Below are positions 22,445-35,336 of a stretch of DNA of 64,000 bases, in pieces (within the stretch, counting starts at the first letter, position 1; every line of letters starts with the position of its first letter). The position numbers and the translations under genes were made by a program. The DNA is taken from positions 17,038,501-17,102,500 of the forward strand of contig NC_135786.1 of NCBI RefSeq assembly GCF_051106095.1, written 5' to 3'. The notes beneath the pieces are model-generated. The model was not told where the DNA came from. It did not search any database and saw only the letters and a list, made by a program, of their open reading frames with translations. The DNA comes from Pogona vitticeps. Taxonomy: Eukaryota > Chordata > Lepidosauria > Squamata > Agamidae.

Positions 22445-22733
22445 GTAGCATTGCAGGAGAGGGAGAGGGCTTTATTCATACCTGCACCCAAAAGGCCAGT
22501 GAAAAGAATGGAATCAGAAATAGAGAATGGTTAGTAAACAGATTCTTCACAAATGAAGAGTCATCATCCTCAGTATGCCTTCAACAGGAGTTAATAGCAC
22601 AGGGGAAGCTGCTCAAATAGTTTTGCTGCCTAAGAGGAAGAACAAGCTGACATCCCCATCCATGTCATTTGCAAAAGCTGGGCAGCTGTATTGAACTTCA
22701 GCGTCGATGGTAGGACTGCATTTTCCAACATAC

Positions 22734-22781
22734 CTGAGGTCGATAGGATATCTCGGGGGAGAAGAGCTGCATGGCACACAT
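22734..22781 (-). CDS. CASS4: Candidate CASS4 initiator exon
   Basis: A 16-codon open stretch starting ATG (MCAMQLFSPEISYRPQ) and ending in a strong CAG|gtatgt donor. Its phase 0 end fits the phase 0 start of the SH3 exon, giving MCAM...RPQ-NTLAKALYDN. Human CASS4 also has a short leader before LARALYDN, but with a different sequence, so similarity does not help. Other short ATG-plus-donor stretches could serve in the 31 kb upstream. This is an inference from splice phase and distance only. Confidence 0.25.
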
Positions 22782-24247
22782 TGCTGTGTTGTTCAGTTCC
22801 TTGTTACTTTTGCCTGACTCCCCTAGTTTGGTTGCTTTTGTAGTTTGCCTTATTCTGCCAAAAGACAAGCCTGAGTGTGGCACAGGGATGGCCCAACAGT
22901 AGGTACAGTCTATTTCTGGCAGAGAGTATGAATGTTCCCCTTATAGTCATAGCTCCGACTTGACATTGAGGGATTATCTTGTGAAAACAGAACTTCCTCT
23001 GCATTGCTTCACAATTATCTGTATTTTTAGTTACTACCAGCAACAGCCTTAGCAATTTTTTTAAAAAATAAAAAAAAACAAAGCCACAGCTCTCTCCTGC
23101 AAAGCTAGGAAGCAGAGGCTCAAAGCCTGAAAGCCAAACCCAATGTGGTAAAACCCAACTCTGGGTTAATTCCTATATTGCTGAGTTGTTATATAAAATA
23201 CGGTATGGCTGGTTCAATGATGTGGGGCTGAAGAGACCTTAATCCTTTTCCTATGTAGTTTTCTTTTCAAATCTCTTTTGAAAAAACCATTACTGTAATT
23301 TCACTAAGGCATTACAACTCACTCCAGACAAAATGAAATACAACCTTATGGTGGGTTTTCTCGGTTGGCTTTCAGCTCTAAGCATGTGAGTACGGCACAT
23401 AGCTGCCATTCCCAGCTCAGCACCTGTTAGAAGGCATACCTGTACCCAAAAATCACTGCACCTAACCAAACATCTTGTTTGGAGCAGAGTCAAAAGGAAA
23501 TGCAGATGGAAGAAGAGACTGTCAAATACGATTTAAGATAGGTTAGTACACATTAGTGAGCTTACTCAGAATTGGTGACACTGGTGGGAAGCACCACCAC
23601 TGTATCCTCCACAGTGCTGCTTTTACAGAGCTTTTCTGGGCGGTCCACAGCCTTTTAGATTTAGATCCAAAAAAGATCTAACAGAATCCTCAGCTTACCC
23701 TTGTAACGAATTTGTAGTCCATTCTGAGCATAATGCCGTCCACAGTTTTGAACCAGTTTACCTCAAGAAACACAGAATGTTCTACTTAATGAGTTCTGTC
23801 AGACCTTGCTGTTATATACATTTCATTGCCAGTTTGAAACTTTCTCCTCACTGACATTTAATTTTCCGTTTGTTGCTTTTATTATTAGTTTTCTTGCTAG
23901 CATTTTAGGACCATTGCCTCCAATTCCATTGCTAAAGCCAATCAAAGGTAGACCTGTTGACCCAATGGACACATAACAAGAGTGCTGGCTTACCAAGTTA
24001 CCACTGATTCAGTGGGTTTACTCTAGTGACAACTAACAATTGCATTTAGACATTACATATAGTATGCTTTTACTTAAATCAGCGGTATTGTTGTTTTGGA
24101 TGTTATGTTATGGGTCTTCTAACTTCAGATTTTAAGTGATCCATTGTGGGTTTTCTAACTAGCTTTTCTCAAGTGTGGAGCCTGGTAAAGATGGTTCTCG
24201 GCTACAACCTCTCAAAATCTCTCAGTTAGCATGGCAGCTCTCTAGAG

Positions 24248-24383
24248 CAGCGGTCCCCAACCTTGGGCCTCCAGATGTTCTTGGACTATAACTCCCATAA
24301 GCCTTCACCACCACCTCTTCTGGCCAGGATTTCTGGGAGTTGAAGTCCAAGAACATCTGGAGGCCCAAGGTTGGGGACCACTG
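24248..24383. mobile_element. hAT-like palindromic MITE, family A, with perfect 8-bp TSD
   Basis: 136-bp foldback (cagcggtccccaaccttggg ... ggttggggaccactg) flanked by identical CTCTAGAG at 24240-24247 and 24384-24391. The near-identity of its arms suggests a recent copy. Confidence 0.92.
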
Positions 24384-24439
24384 CTCTAGAGGATTCTGTG
24401 AGCTGTAATCCAGTTACAACTCCAGCTGTGTCAGAGAGC

Positions 24440-25060
24440 ATTTGCCAGTCCAGTAGTATATCCATTTCAGTGAATAATCTGTTTGGATTTTCCTTTGGGG
24501 ATCATAGCAACTACAATGGTGTATATGTCATGAGTGCAGCCAAAGATACGGAACCTGAAGGATTAACTGTAGCTGAGGAGAATGCTGAGCAATTAGAAAT
24601 ACAAACACCTGAATCGCCTCCAGATTCTCCTCCTCCAGTAGACAGGCTGAGGGCCAGGCTTCAGGGAAGACTTATGACAAAAAGGTCAGAGGATTGCTTG
24701 AAGGCTGCCCACAAAAACATCCAATCAACTAGTCGTGAGTTCTGACAGGATGAAAAGCAGTTCAAGGGGCTGTTTTACTATATAAACAGCTCTCAGATGG
24801 CTCAAAATCCGTGGAAGCAACAAATCAAACGTCTGGCTTGCATCCACGCTCCTGACAACCTTGAACCTTGTTCTCCGGACCCTTGACTTTGGACTCTGAC
24901 CCTGGACTACATTGTGCGTTTTGGCTTTGGACTTTGACCCTGGACTACGTTGTGTGAGTTGGCTGTGGTATTTGGATATCGGCTCTGCATTCCCTGAATT
25001 CCTGACATAGGACTGGCTTATCAGACTCTGCTGTTGTAACCCCCGGGAACATGACAGTGT
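24440..25060 (+). mobile_element. Retroelement-like fossil fragment (class uncertain)
   Basis: A short open segment rich in Glu and Pro, ending near 24.74 kb, is followed by a 3' region with repeated ttggactctgaccctggact words, a composition seen at the 3' ends of degraded retroelements in reptile genomes. It looks broken. Family not determined. Confidence 0.3.
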
Positions 25061-26039
25061 AAAAGAAATCGTGTTTTAGGTCTGTGGGAGAGGACCTGGT
25101 TTGACTGACATGTACCCCTTGAGCTTCTTCCACGTTACCATTCTGTGAAAATAGATGGGTAAAACCCTTCCCCTTCTCATTTCCTTTTTGAATTAACTTA
25201 GCCACAATGACTCATAGCACAGTGACAGCTGAGGAGTCATGGAAGAATGAGGACAGAACTTTTTACAGCCCCCAGTTTCCTCACCCAGCACCTATCCAAT
25301 AGTGCAATAGCACTAGAGGGTTTGGTGTTGATCATTTATAAACAGAGACATACTAAACCTAAGCTGTTCATCAAAGACTAAACATGAACAGAAAAGAAGA
25401 GATCAGAACAACCCTTTTCAGAAGGAATTTGCTGTGTTATTTACTATTTTGAGGCAGGCAGATTAATCTTGTTACGGATGTTCTGTGTGAGAAAGTAACA
25501 TGTGGCATTGTGTCTTGTCAACACCTCTGACCTTCCGAGTTTTCCAGAAAAATATAGGGAAATACTTTCTGGTTCCCTTTAGTGGCTAATTCTGTCACTG
25601 CATCTTGAAAATGTTTTTCCAAAGGCCAAACAAACAGTGCTTCCCTCATCATTGACAAGGCAATGCCATAAAACTTGAGAGATCCCTGCCAAAATGCACC
25701 TCAGCATGGCTTCTTGTGTCCTTAAAAATAACTTTTGAAAGCAATGAGAGAACATTGCTTATGGTATCAAAAAGTGACTTTGTAACTGCTTGTCCCATTA
25801 CTTTTGAAAGGTAATTTGGTCATGCCCTCTTTACCCCTTGCAAGAGGCTACTTGAAGGCAGTGGAGTTACTTGTAACTAGTCATTTCAAGCTTTGTAAAA
25901 CAAGAAGAACAGGTTGCAAGGTGTAGGTATCAGAAAATCAGGGCCAATCCTCCTACATTGAAGCATAGACAATTATTTATCCACATACTTATACGAGCCT
26001 GGAAAAGCTTCGAAGCAGAAATTAGAATTATGCAGCTCA

Positions 26040-26125
26040 GGGTTATTGTTATTATTATTTATTTATTTTATTTATATCCCGCCTATCTAGTCAGCTCAGA
26101 CCACTCTAGGCGGCTGTTTTTTGTG
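26040..26125. mobile_element. Interspersed repeat tail (tttatatcccgcctatct type)
   Basis: ATTTATTTATTT followed by tatatcccgcctatctagtc and gaccactctaggcggct. The same core recurs at 55.30 kb and, more diverged, at 54.80 and 63.73 kb. It is a common squamate LINE/SINE-tail-like repeat; exact family not resolved. Confidence 0.6.
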
Positions 26126-26384
26126 TCTCTTGCCCTGCCTGGAATCATCCTCACTAGGTAAAAACAAAACCAAAAGAGGTTAATCGTAGTTCCTAGAATC
26201 CTCGAATGGTGGCAATTCTCCTTTTGAAGAAGTCGCAGGAATGTCCCCACACTCTCCACCATTAATATGAATATTTACATATTCAAATATTTTTTAAAAA
26301 AATTCACTGCACCAGAAGGGGCTCCGGACACTTTAATTTTCTCTTCCCTCTGTCCTCCCCCTCCCAGTCTGTGTGCTGGTGCAG

Positions 26385-26775
26385 TCCTTGGGATTGAGAG
26401 AATTGGCTTGTGGTCTGTGGGAGTTCTATTTACAACCTCGCATGCTATCCATAGTTTATATGACTGGAAGAGACTTTTCTGGGCTGGGGTGTGTGTTTAT
26501 CTATCCAGCACTCACCAATCATTCCTTCCAGCCTTTGAAATTCAAAGATAGCCCCGCCTCTCTGCTCAGCGTTCTATCCCTCTCTTTTGTCAGTTGGTGG
26601 CAGTTGTTTGTTTGTTGTTGATCTGTTCAGTTAGTTGCTAGGATGTGTGTAGTAAAGAAAGCAGTATACAGACGTCTGTAATTTCAGTAACTGTAAGTAA
26701 AGAAACATTTTTCATTTTTTCCCTATAAATATCTCAGCGTAAGTTATTGAGACTTTAAGTACCAGTTAATGAGAA
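26385..26775 (+). mobile_element. LTR-like fossil (probable solo LTR), plus strand
   Basis: Co-linear with the reverse complement of 10.74-11.11 kb: shared gagttctatttacaacctcg, ttctgggctggggtg, gcagttgtttgtttg and cagttaatga blocks. A shorter related piece is at 46.39-46.60 kb. No coding body on either side, as for a solo LTR. Degraded and old. Confidence 0.5.
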
Positions 26776-28379
26776 AAAGGTGGAGGGTGGGGAGACATTT
26801 CTGTAACTTCTTCAAAAGAAGAATTTCCACTATTTGAGGATTGTGGATTTGAGGATAGTGCCTGGTTTGGGGTGGGGCTTACCTGCTCCAGTTGTGCCAC
26901 CACTATGCTACCTTCACTGCTTCCACACCGTTGCCACTTAACTGCCACAACTGCCTCACTGATAGGTTGGCACATGCGCAGAGAGAGCAGGCCTGGTTTC
27001 CGGAAGGGAAGCTGGGCTGCTGTCTCTGACGATGGCATCTGCGAAGAAGGAAGAGGAGGATAAGGCAGGACTAGGTAGGGAAGCAATGGGGGCAGTGAGA
27101 AGGGTAGAGGCCATCTGTTTTGCCAAAAGGAAGCACTGGATAGAAAAAAATTCGGCACTTCATTTTGTTTCAACAAAACGGAATGCATGGACCGAAGCAC
27201 GAACTGAACCACGAACCAGCCCGGTTCATGGGTTTTTTCGGTTCATAGTTTATTTTGTAGTCTGGAATTTTTTATATATTTGATGTTCAAATACACAAAT
27301 CATGAGCACTTATGATGATCATTCAAGCAATCATATCCAATGTCCAGAGTCAATGCATCCAAGTATCCCTGATATGAACGTTGAATGCTTTACCAGTATG
27401 GGATAGGGAATGGGTAGGGATCATGCTTCATTTACTAGGAATTTATAATAAAACCTGATGACATTTAATGAGCATTATTATTTTAAATTCAAAAACACAA
27501 TGGTCATAACTAGCTCCTCAGCTATAGGAATTTCTTGTGGCTAGACTGTCCATGGATTATTTCACATTCATGAAGTGTCTGGGGCATATAGTAAAAGTTC
27601 TATGCACCGTTCCAAATGTGCACATTACTTGCCACATGCCCACATGAGTACAAATTGCATTCCATCCATAGCCAGTTCATGAAGTGCAGCCATAATTCTC
27701 ATACCCAACTGCATATTAATGGCTAATTTACAACCCCAGAATCTACATAGTATAGCAGATGACTGAGATTCAGGAGGCCTCAGTTCACAACTCAGCCAGG
27801 GAAATTGACTGGGCAGGTGAAAGTGGTCAACCACTCCTTGAACTTCCCACATGCCTGGAAAACCCTGTTAGGGCTATCATCAATCAGAAGCAGCTTGACT
27901 GCTCATAACAACAAATATAGACACCCCCAAACACCACAAACAAAAATTTTGGCCTCTCTTTCCTTCTCTGCTTCTAATAACTATAGATAATGATTGAGGC
28001 ATCTTACGATGAAGGATAGGCAATGAAGAAAATGCTGATGTCACAGTACGTTTGCTATTTTTTAAGGGTCTAGGAGTCTTTGGTGAACTCAGTGTCTTTT
28101 CTGAAGTTAACAAGACTGTAACTGTTTGATCTGCTCAACTTTTGAACTGGTAAACATGCAGTGAGTCTCGGGTGAGACAGGACTCAGTTTCTTAGGCACG
28201 TTTCTTTGCAATAGCGTCCCATCTAGTTAATTTAACAAGACCTAACTACTGGCAGACAGTGGTGTATTGCTTTTAAAGAAAAGGGCAGCAAGGAACAAGG
28301 AAAATGTGGTAGTCATGAAAATCAAAGCTGCAGCATAACCTTACTAGTGTGTGAAATAAAATCTACTCATGAGTTAAAT

Positions 28380-28625
28380 TAGGCATCCTTTAGTCTCAAG
28401 AGACTATGGTAACATGCTCTGAATAGAGGACTTGGAATAGTGTCTAGTGTGGCTGAGAAGGCCAATTTGAGAGTGACAATCCCTTTCAAGCTGAAGACAA
28501 ATACAATCTGTCCTCTGTCCAGCTTGTGTTTATACCATATTGGCAAATTGAAAATTGAAAATGGAAGCCTTGCTCTTGTTCCAGTGATCACATGAGCTGG
28601 AAACAAATTGAAAGAGAGCTTCACC
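28380..28625 (-). repeat. Second copy of the 5S-headed SINE body, inverted, without the head
   Basis: Reads ggcatcctttagtctcaaga, ctctgaatagaggacttgga and gtgacaatccctttcaagct, the reverse complement of the body at 16.39-16.56 kb. The 5S-like segment is not visible here. Confidence 0.65.
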
Positions 28626-28859
28626 AAAAATGTAGAAGCCCCCGGCAGAAGCTCAGAAAGAGACAGATAAGATCTGTATGCGGGCAGGCTGATTCACTCT
28701 ATCAAATACATCATCCGATTTTAAGACTGAGCAATTCCACTCCTGCAGGAGACCAGACTGCAAGCTAAATGCCCTTGTAGGAACAGAGATTTTTCAGTAT
28801 CTGATGGTCTACTGCTAAGCTGGCTAGTCCTTAAATAACCAAATTAACTGACACACACA

Positions 28860-29570
28860 ACATAATTGGAGAAAAAGAGGCCACAACTTTATTGATCATA
28901 GCAGCAGTCATCCTGGCCAAGCATTGGGTTGGATCGACCTCATCGGGGGACCTGAATGCCCCCTGATGCCATCTGCTGTCTCCGTGAGAGGCCTCTGAGG
29001 TGGCAGTTCCCTTGGGAGGCCATGCGGGCATAAACCACACTGTATCCCCCCTGCCTCCTAGGGCAGAGGCAAATCTCTCGCCCCCCCAAGCTGGGGCAGA
29101 TCCAGGTCCGCCATCCAGGTTCCCATGTGGGGATTTCTCACCCACGCAGACATGCAGGTCGTCGCCTGCTGTCTAACAACCAGCTGGATCCTTCCAAACG
29201 CCTGAAAATGCCTTCCAAGTTGTGACAAATGAACATATAAAACTAGCAACCCAATGAAGTAATAACCATATCAACGTGTGAGCATAGAAAAGTAATGCAA
29301 CCAACTAGGGCGGGCGGGCAAGGGGACTTATGATCTGGCAAGCAGAGGCGCCAAGCCTCAGCTTGCATTTCTTTTTAACTGTGCCAGTGAACCAGACTGG
29401 AAACCCTGTTCCTCAGGTTCGCCGGCAAGCAGCCCCACACCCTTTGACCTGCGCCGGCCCAATCCATCCCAGGCTCCTTTGCCGCTCACCATGTGGTGGC
29501 AGCCATCTTTTTTTCCAGCAGCTGCCCCGGGCTCAACACAGGACCGGATAAGTCCGTGTCCCAACCTTAT
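28860..29570 (-). mobile_element. Unclassified GC-rich repeat-like block, possible LTR-type fossil
   Basis: A sharp rise in GC content between A/T-rich flanks; on the minus strand it ends in aataaagttgtggcc, a polyadenylation-like signal. The block at 37.02-37.68 kb has the same orientation and the same aataaagttgtgg end. No conserved protein seen. Confidence 0.3.
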
Positions 29571-29684
29571 ATATATTAATTGTCTTATCCATGCAAGTTT
29601 GTCTATATTACACACTACTGTATTTAGCATCATGATTTTTCTAAAAAGACTATGAAACAATATCGCTTATGTCTACCATTAGCT

Positions 29685-30092
29685 GAGAGCTGGACCATAA
29701 AGAAGGCTGACCACTGAAGAATTGATGCCTTTGAATTGTGATGCTGGAGGAGACTCTTGAGAGTCTCTTGGACTGGAAGGAGAACACAAACCTATCCATT
29801 CTGAAGGAAATCAACCCTGAGTGCTCACTGGAAGGACAGATCCTGAAGCTGAGGCTCCAATACTTTGGCCATCTCATGAGAAGAGAAGACTCCCTGGGAA
29901 AGACTCTGATGTTGGGAAAGTGTGAAGGCAAGAGGAGAAGGGGACGACCGAGGATGAGATGGTTGGACAGTTTCACTGAAGCTGCCAACATGAATTTGAC
30001 CAAATTCCAGGAGGCAGTGGAAGACAGGAGAGCCTGGCATGCTTTGGTTCATGGGGTCACAAAGAGTCTGACACGACTTAACGACTAAACAA
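29685..30092 (+). mobile_element. BovB LINE, 5'-truncated copy with 12-bp target duplications
   Basis: About 408 bp of BovB 3' end, including an uninterrupted C-terminal reverse-transcriptase ORF segment (HLMRREDSLGKTLMLGKCEG, then RRRGRPRMRWLDSFTEAANM and AWHALVHGVTKSLTRLND) and the terminal cacgacttaacgactaaac. Flanked by identical ctaccattagct at 29673-29684 and 30093-30104. This 3' segment is the one shared with ruminant BovB/ART2A repeats. Confidence 0.92.
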
Positions 30093-31039
30093 CTACCATT
30101 AGCTAAAACAGACACTCTGTGGTAAGTAAGTAGAAATCATTGTTTTATCTGCTACACAAACTTTCTCTTCCTAGCTAAAAACTGTAAAAGGAGTGTATAA
30201 TCTCAGTGAGGCCAAGGTCCGTTTTCCAGGTTTGCCAGCAGTGAAAGGGTTACACTTTCAAGGAATAAAGGGCTAAAGTGCTGCGATGTGACTAAAAAGG
30301 TCATTTAAATATTTTAGATTTTTAAAAATGCAATAGCATCTTGTTATAGGCTGTCAAGTAAAAAACAACTTAAAGTGATTCTATAAGTGCTTTTAAGGCA
30401 AGTGAGGCATTTAAGGACTGGTTTTAACTGGACAACCCAGGTTCATGTGGCATTAACAGCCAGGGGTTTAGCATGAGTAAGACAAAATCTGAGTGAGGCA
30501 AATTCCTCTCACAGTGCCGTTAACTGAATTGAATAAATATTCTTTTCTCAGGTTTACCTCAAAAGAACAGGTTTCTTTAGGACAAGCCACTACAGTAGAA
30601 GTGGGAATTCACTGGCACAGGATATGGTGGAGGCTACCAATGTAGTCGTATTGGGCCAAGCTACAACAAATTGGGGAAAACCCAGCCTGTAGATGTAGCC
30701 GTGCTATAGCACTTGAGATTACATTTCTATGTTCCTTCATGCAAAAAAACAAAATAAAACCCAGAAAACAGAACAAAAAAATCAGTTTCTAGAAAATAGC
30801 ATGTCAAGGAAAACGCGTATTTCCTCATTTGCCAATTTTGCAAATGCAGACATCATGCCTTTGAGGTAGATACCACACAATATTAGTTGAATGACAGAAA
30901 ATGGGGAGACAGATACTGGCAGTAACAACAAAGAGCAGGATTTTCTGGGAGCAGTTGTATTTACTATATGTGTTTTTCACAATCTAGAGAACTTCCTAGT
31001 TTATTGCGTTTACAACTCTACTCAGAAACCAATCTCAGT

Positions 31040-31165
31040 GGTTTAGGTCTCTGGCTGCAAAGCCAGCGGTTGGGAGTTCAGTTCCCCACTGTGCCTCTTT
31101 GAGAGGGACTGGACTCAATAATCCATGGATCCCTTTCCAGCTCTGCATTATTTGATTATTATTGT
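31040..31165 (+). mobile_element. Sauria-like SINE fragment, plus strand
   Basis: Contains tctggctgcaaagccagcgg, gggagttcagttccccactg (B-box-like) and ggactggactcaataatcca then cctttccagctctgc, a frequent squamate SINE variant. It is followed by an AT run. Confidence 0.7.
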
Positions 31166-32967
31166 ATTATATATATATATATATTATATTATCAATTCAT
31201 TTATCCCCTAAAGTTTTTTTTTAATTGTGATTGCCACGAATCCTCAGCCCGTTATGCAGAAGTACTTTATCTACATGCACGAGGAATTCCCGGATAAAAA
31301 CTGGGCACAAAACACCTGGAATACATCTTATTTCTAAAAGATGGCAAAGAAATCCAGATGCTAGAATGCTTCTCCCTTCCTTCCTAAAAACAATTTAAAA
31401 ACAAAACAAAAACACTTTCATTTAAATATAAATGAGCTGTCATTTCAGAATGTATGATTTTTAATTCAAGAGTATGGGATGGTAGAAGACATTCAGGATT
31501 ATCAAGTTTCAGTCATTCATGAATGAGACCAGGTACTTCAAACACAACTGCAAGCACCTATAAAAAGAGGGAGTTTGAGGGTCGAAAACAGTGTAATTTT
31601 GCACATATCTGTTCAAAATTAAGACCATTGAGTTCAATGAGATTGACTTCTCAGGATTCTTACAAAATGGATATCTACACTTTGTAATCTATGGAGGAAC
31701 GCCTCAACAAACATTTTCTGCATGGCTGACCCATCAAGACAAGCAAAATAAAATGTTAGACAATTCTGTAATAATAATTTTTAAAAAAAGCAGCAAAGGC
31801 ACTGCAGATGGGGAAAATCTTCCTTCTATATAAATACTGTACATCATTTTCTCCCTTCCTCAAATTTTTTTTTATATTTTTTATCAAATAAACAACTCTT
31901 AGATGTAAAAGAGTGGAAAGAAATGCTCCGATACTCACATTGACTTTCATCTTGCTGGTTTCTCCTAAAACCTTCCCTGGTCCGCCACCTAAACGCACAC
32001 TTCAGAATTTACCCTTCTTTTCATGTTTATCAGAGCACACTGAAGAAGGACTAAGTTGGGTTCCAGTCGTGTTGCCGTGTTTTGTTACAAACGTGGCAAA
32101 TCTAACTCCCAGCGCTGGCTCGTGTGACCTTTTTTCTTTGAGTGAAGTCAACAGCAGTCCTTTGGGATGAAGGCACCTAATGACAGAGGACATTTGTCTC
32201 CAGCCTCACAACTGTCCCGCAGTTCTCTCCATGCAAATGAGGATACGATGTGGGGATGTTCAATGTATCTGGTGTCAAGGGAGAAATGGGAGGGGAAGTT
32301 GTTCAAAGCCAGCTTCCCACCACGAGCAGAGGCAATACAAAAAAGCTCTGTTGCACGGCTGTATTCTGTCCTCTTTAAAAGAGAGAGAGAGAGATAAGTT
32401 TTCAGTCTCAGTGTTCTAAATTTTCCAGTGCTCACTTCATTTTGCCTGTCCTGCTTCAGTGCCTTCATTTTCAAGCTGCCACAAGAAAACCTTAGCAAGG
32501 ACATCTTTTGGGAAAAGGAGGATGGGGCGGGGCGAGAGAAGCAAAGAGAGAATGAATTAGAAAGAACAAAGCACACCAGACCCATGAAAATGAAATACTT
32601 TCCACTGGGGCATGGCTATTTAAATTGACCATCTGGTCCTGGCTGGCTGGCTGCTTAATCACTTTTTAACCTCTTCTGGTTTTGTGCAATTCTTCCAGGT
32701 TCCTTTACTCATCGCCCTTGTCCTTTCTCTCTCTTCCCCCCCCCCATTTCCTCTTGCGTGTATAAGACCTTCCTCTTTTTAAAAGATTTTTTCCCCCTAA
32801 GAATTTATGTATAACATTTCCAGCTTGCTTGCCAGTTCTTATTTTCGCAAAAACAGCTGTATCCATATACAGATGGAGCCGTCGGCAGGCTGCGGAATCC
32901 CAAGGCTTAAAAGAATGATATAACAACAGCAACAACCCTTTCCATCAGTTCTTTAACTTTTGTGTGC

Positions 32968-33126
<159 letters not shown>

Positions 33127-33844
33127 TTTACCAGAGAAGGTTCATAATCTGGAGTAGAGTGCTTTCAGAACTGGAAGTGCAAGAACTAGAAAAGGTGGCA
33201 AAATCAACATAGAATAATGACCATAATATGGAAGACAAATGGAGGCTAGAGGTAGACACAGTAGTGGAAGAAAACATATCAATATAGAGGGAGAACTTAT
33301 GGAACATCCCAAAAATTATGAGCAAACATCACTGAGGTAAAAAATAGTAACCCATATTAGCCAGAACACAGAAAGACAAAGGATCCTCAATTTGCACCAA
33401 TTACAAAGAGAAACCGGTAAAAGATCTACAGTACTGAATGATGCAAATGTTGTCATCAGAACAATTCTGACCAACACGCTAAAGGAAACAAACCAGCTCA
33501 CGTATAGCATAGCGACTATAGTAACCATGGAACTTGGTTGCAAGCTGCAAAAACGCCAGAAAACTCATGGCACCCCAAAATGGAAGATTTGTCTGGAAAG
33601 AAAAATAACCAAATTACGTGCAGACATTAGCAACTTAAAACACTTGAAAGATTCAAAACTTAAAAAGTAAAAAGTAAAAGCCACACTATGCAAAATGTAT
33701 GACTTAGAAAGAATAATGATTGTTGAAACTGTGGAAGAATCAAAACAGCGGGTAACAGCTACAGCAAACAAAATAGATACAGTAGATATGATAGGCACAT
33801 GAAACAATATAGAGAAAACATGCCATTTCAAAATAACCAACTAC

Positions 33845-33981
33845 ATTGGTTGGACAGTGTCATCGAAGCAATCAACATGAATTTGACACAACTCCGGGAG
33901 GCAGTGGAAAATAGGAGGACCTGGCGTGCTCTGGTCCATGGGGTCACGAAGAGTCGGACACGACTAAACGACTAAAAATTT
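33845..33981 (+). mobile_element. BovB LINE 3' end inside the R4/Dong LINE
   Basis: Reads ggttggacagtgtcatcgaa, acaactccgggaggcagtgg, ctggcgtgctctggtccatg and gagtcggacacgactaaacg: the terminal ~137 bp of BovB. No clear target duplication. Confidence 0.85.
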
Positions 33982-34350
33982 AAAAAATTGTATACATCAC
34001 TAGGAGAAGATGCAAAGCAAAAGAAATTAGGCCCATGTAAAAATGATGCTCTAAAATTTTGGAAAGAACTGAGGGAAAGCCCAATTGAAAATAACAAGAA
34101 CGCCTCATGGATTAAAGGCATTTGTAAAGAGACTCAAGGAAAACAAATGGATGATATTGTAATAGCAACTGAAATGATTAAGAGGCAAGTAAAGGCTGTA
34201 AAAAATTGGAGTGCACCTGGTCCAGATGAGCTGCATGGATTTTGGTTAAAGCATCTAACAAGTCCATCAACACATAGCAGCGAAACTTAATCACTTACTT
34301 CAAAATACTACAAGTGAAGACTAGATGACAACAGGCTGTACTTTCTGATT

Positions 34351-34590
34351 GAGTGGACCCTCGACTTACAGACTTTTCGAGTTACAGACTTCTCTGGCCG
34401 CAAAATTTAGGTTCAACTTGCAGCTGGAGAATCGACCTACAGACCAGAAAAAAACCAAAATGGAACAAAACCAGAACAAAAATGGCCGGTTTTCAATGCA
34501 TTGTAGGTCAATGGAGACTCGACCTACAGACTTTTCGACCTGCAGCCACCATTCCAATACGGATTAATTCCGTAAGCAGAGGGTCCACTG
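34351..34590. mobile_element. Family C TA-type foldback element
   Basis: Begins gagtggaccctcgacttaca and ends agagggtccactg-TA, with the inner words cttacagacttttcgagtta and ggtcaatggagactcgacct. A second copy of 13484-13745. The left TA is mutated. Confidence 0.88.
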
Positions 34591-35336
34591 TAATAAAAGA
34601 TCATCAAAAGGGCAATGAATCCAGTAATTATAGATCAATTACATGCCATGTTCAAGCTCCTCACAGAAGTACTTGCAAGATCAATACATGAATACTTAAC
34701 TGAAAACTCCCTATACCCAACTGAACAGAAAAGGAAATTTAAAAAGTCAAGAGGTGAAAAGATCAGCTACTTATTGATAAAATGATACTGAAGAATGAAA
34801 AAAGACAAAAAAAACCCCACACCTTAACATGACCTGAATAGACTATAAAAAGGCATTTGACTCATTGCCACACAGTTGGATTAACACCTTCCTAAAATAT
34901 TTGGGATTTGTAAAAACATTTAGAAGTTCCTCAAGAAAAACATGGAAAAATGGTAAACCATCTTAATGACCCATGGTGAAGGAATTGGGGAAGTTAACAT
35001 CAAAAGAGGAATATTTCAGGGGGATGCTATGTTCACCATGAACATAGCACACCAGACACAGTAGTAATAGAATGAAGAAATGTCTGGATAATTGACATTG
35101 CAATTCCAGGGGATGCCAGAGTTGAAAATAAAGAATTGGAAAAACTAACAAAGTACAGAGACCTGGCAATTGAAACATCTCACCTCTGGAACAAACACAC
35201 TTCAGTGGTCCCCGTAGTCATTGGGGCTTTGGGAACAATATCAAGAAATTTCACACAGTATTATAAACAGTTGCAGATTTCCAAAATAACATCATCAGGA
35301 CTACCAAAAAAATGGCAATATAAGGAACAGTATATA

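Larger units (their letters stand above)
15305..22733. other. Repeat-rich non-coding stretch upstream of the CASS4 SH3 exon
   Basis: Expected first intron or 5' flank of CASS4. It holds the MITEs, SINEs and CR1 tail listed separately. A block near 19.57-19.77 kb with tggactaccagaatccccca and similar words looks like another old foldback repeat. I see no convincing coding exon. Confidence 0.5.

Noticed and set aside
29738-30088. A 116-codon open frame that looks like a gene
   Set aside because: It is the C-terminal part of the BovB reverse-transcriptase ORF within a truncated LINE copy with target duplications, not a host gene.
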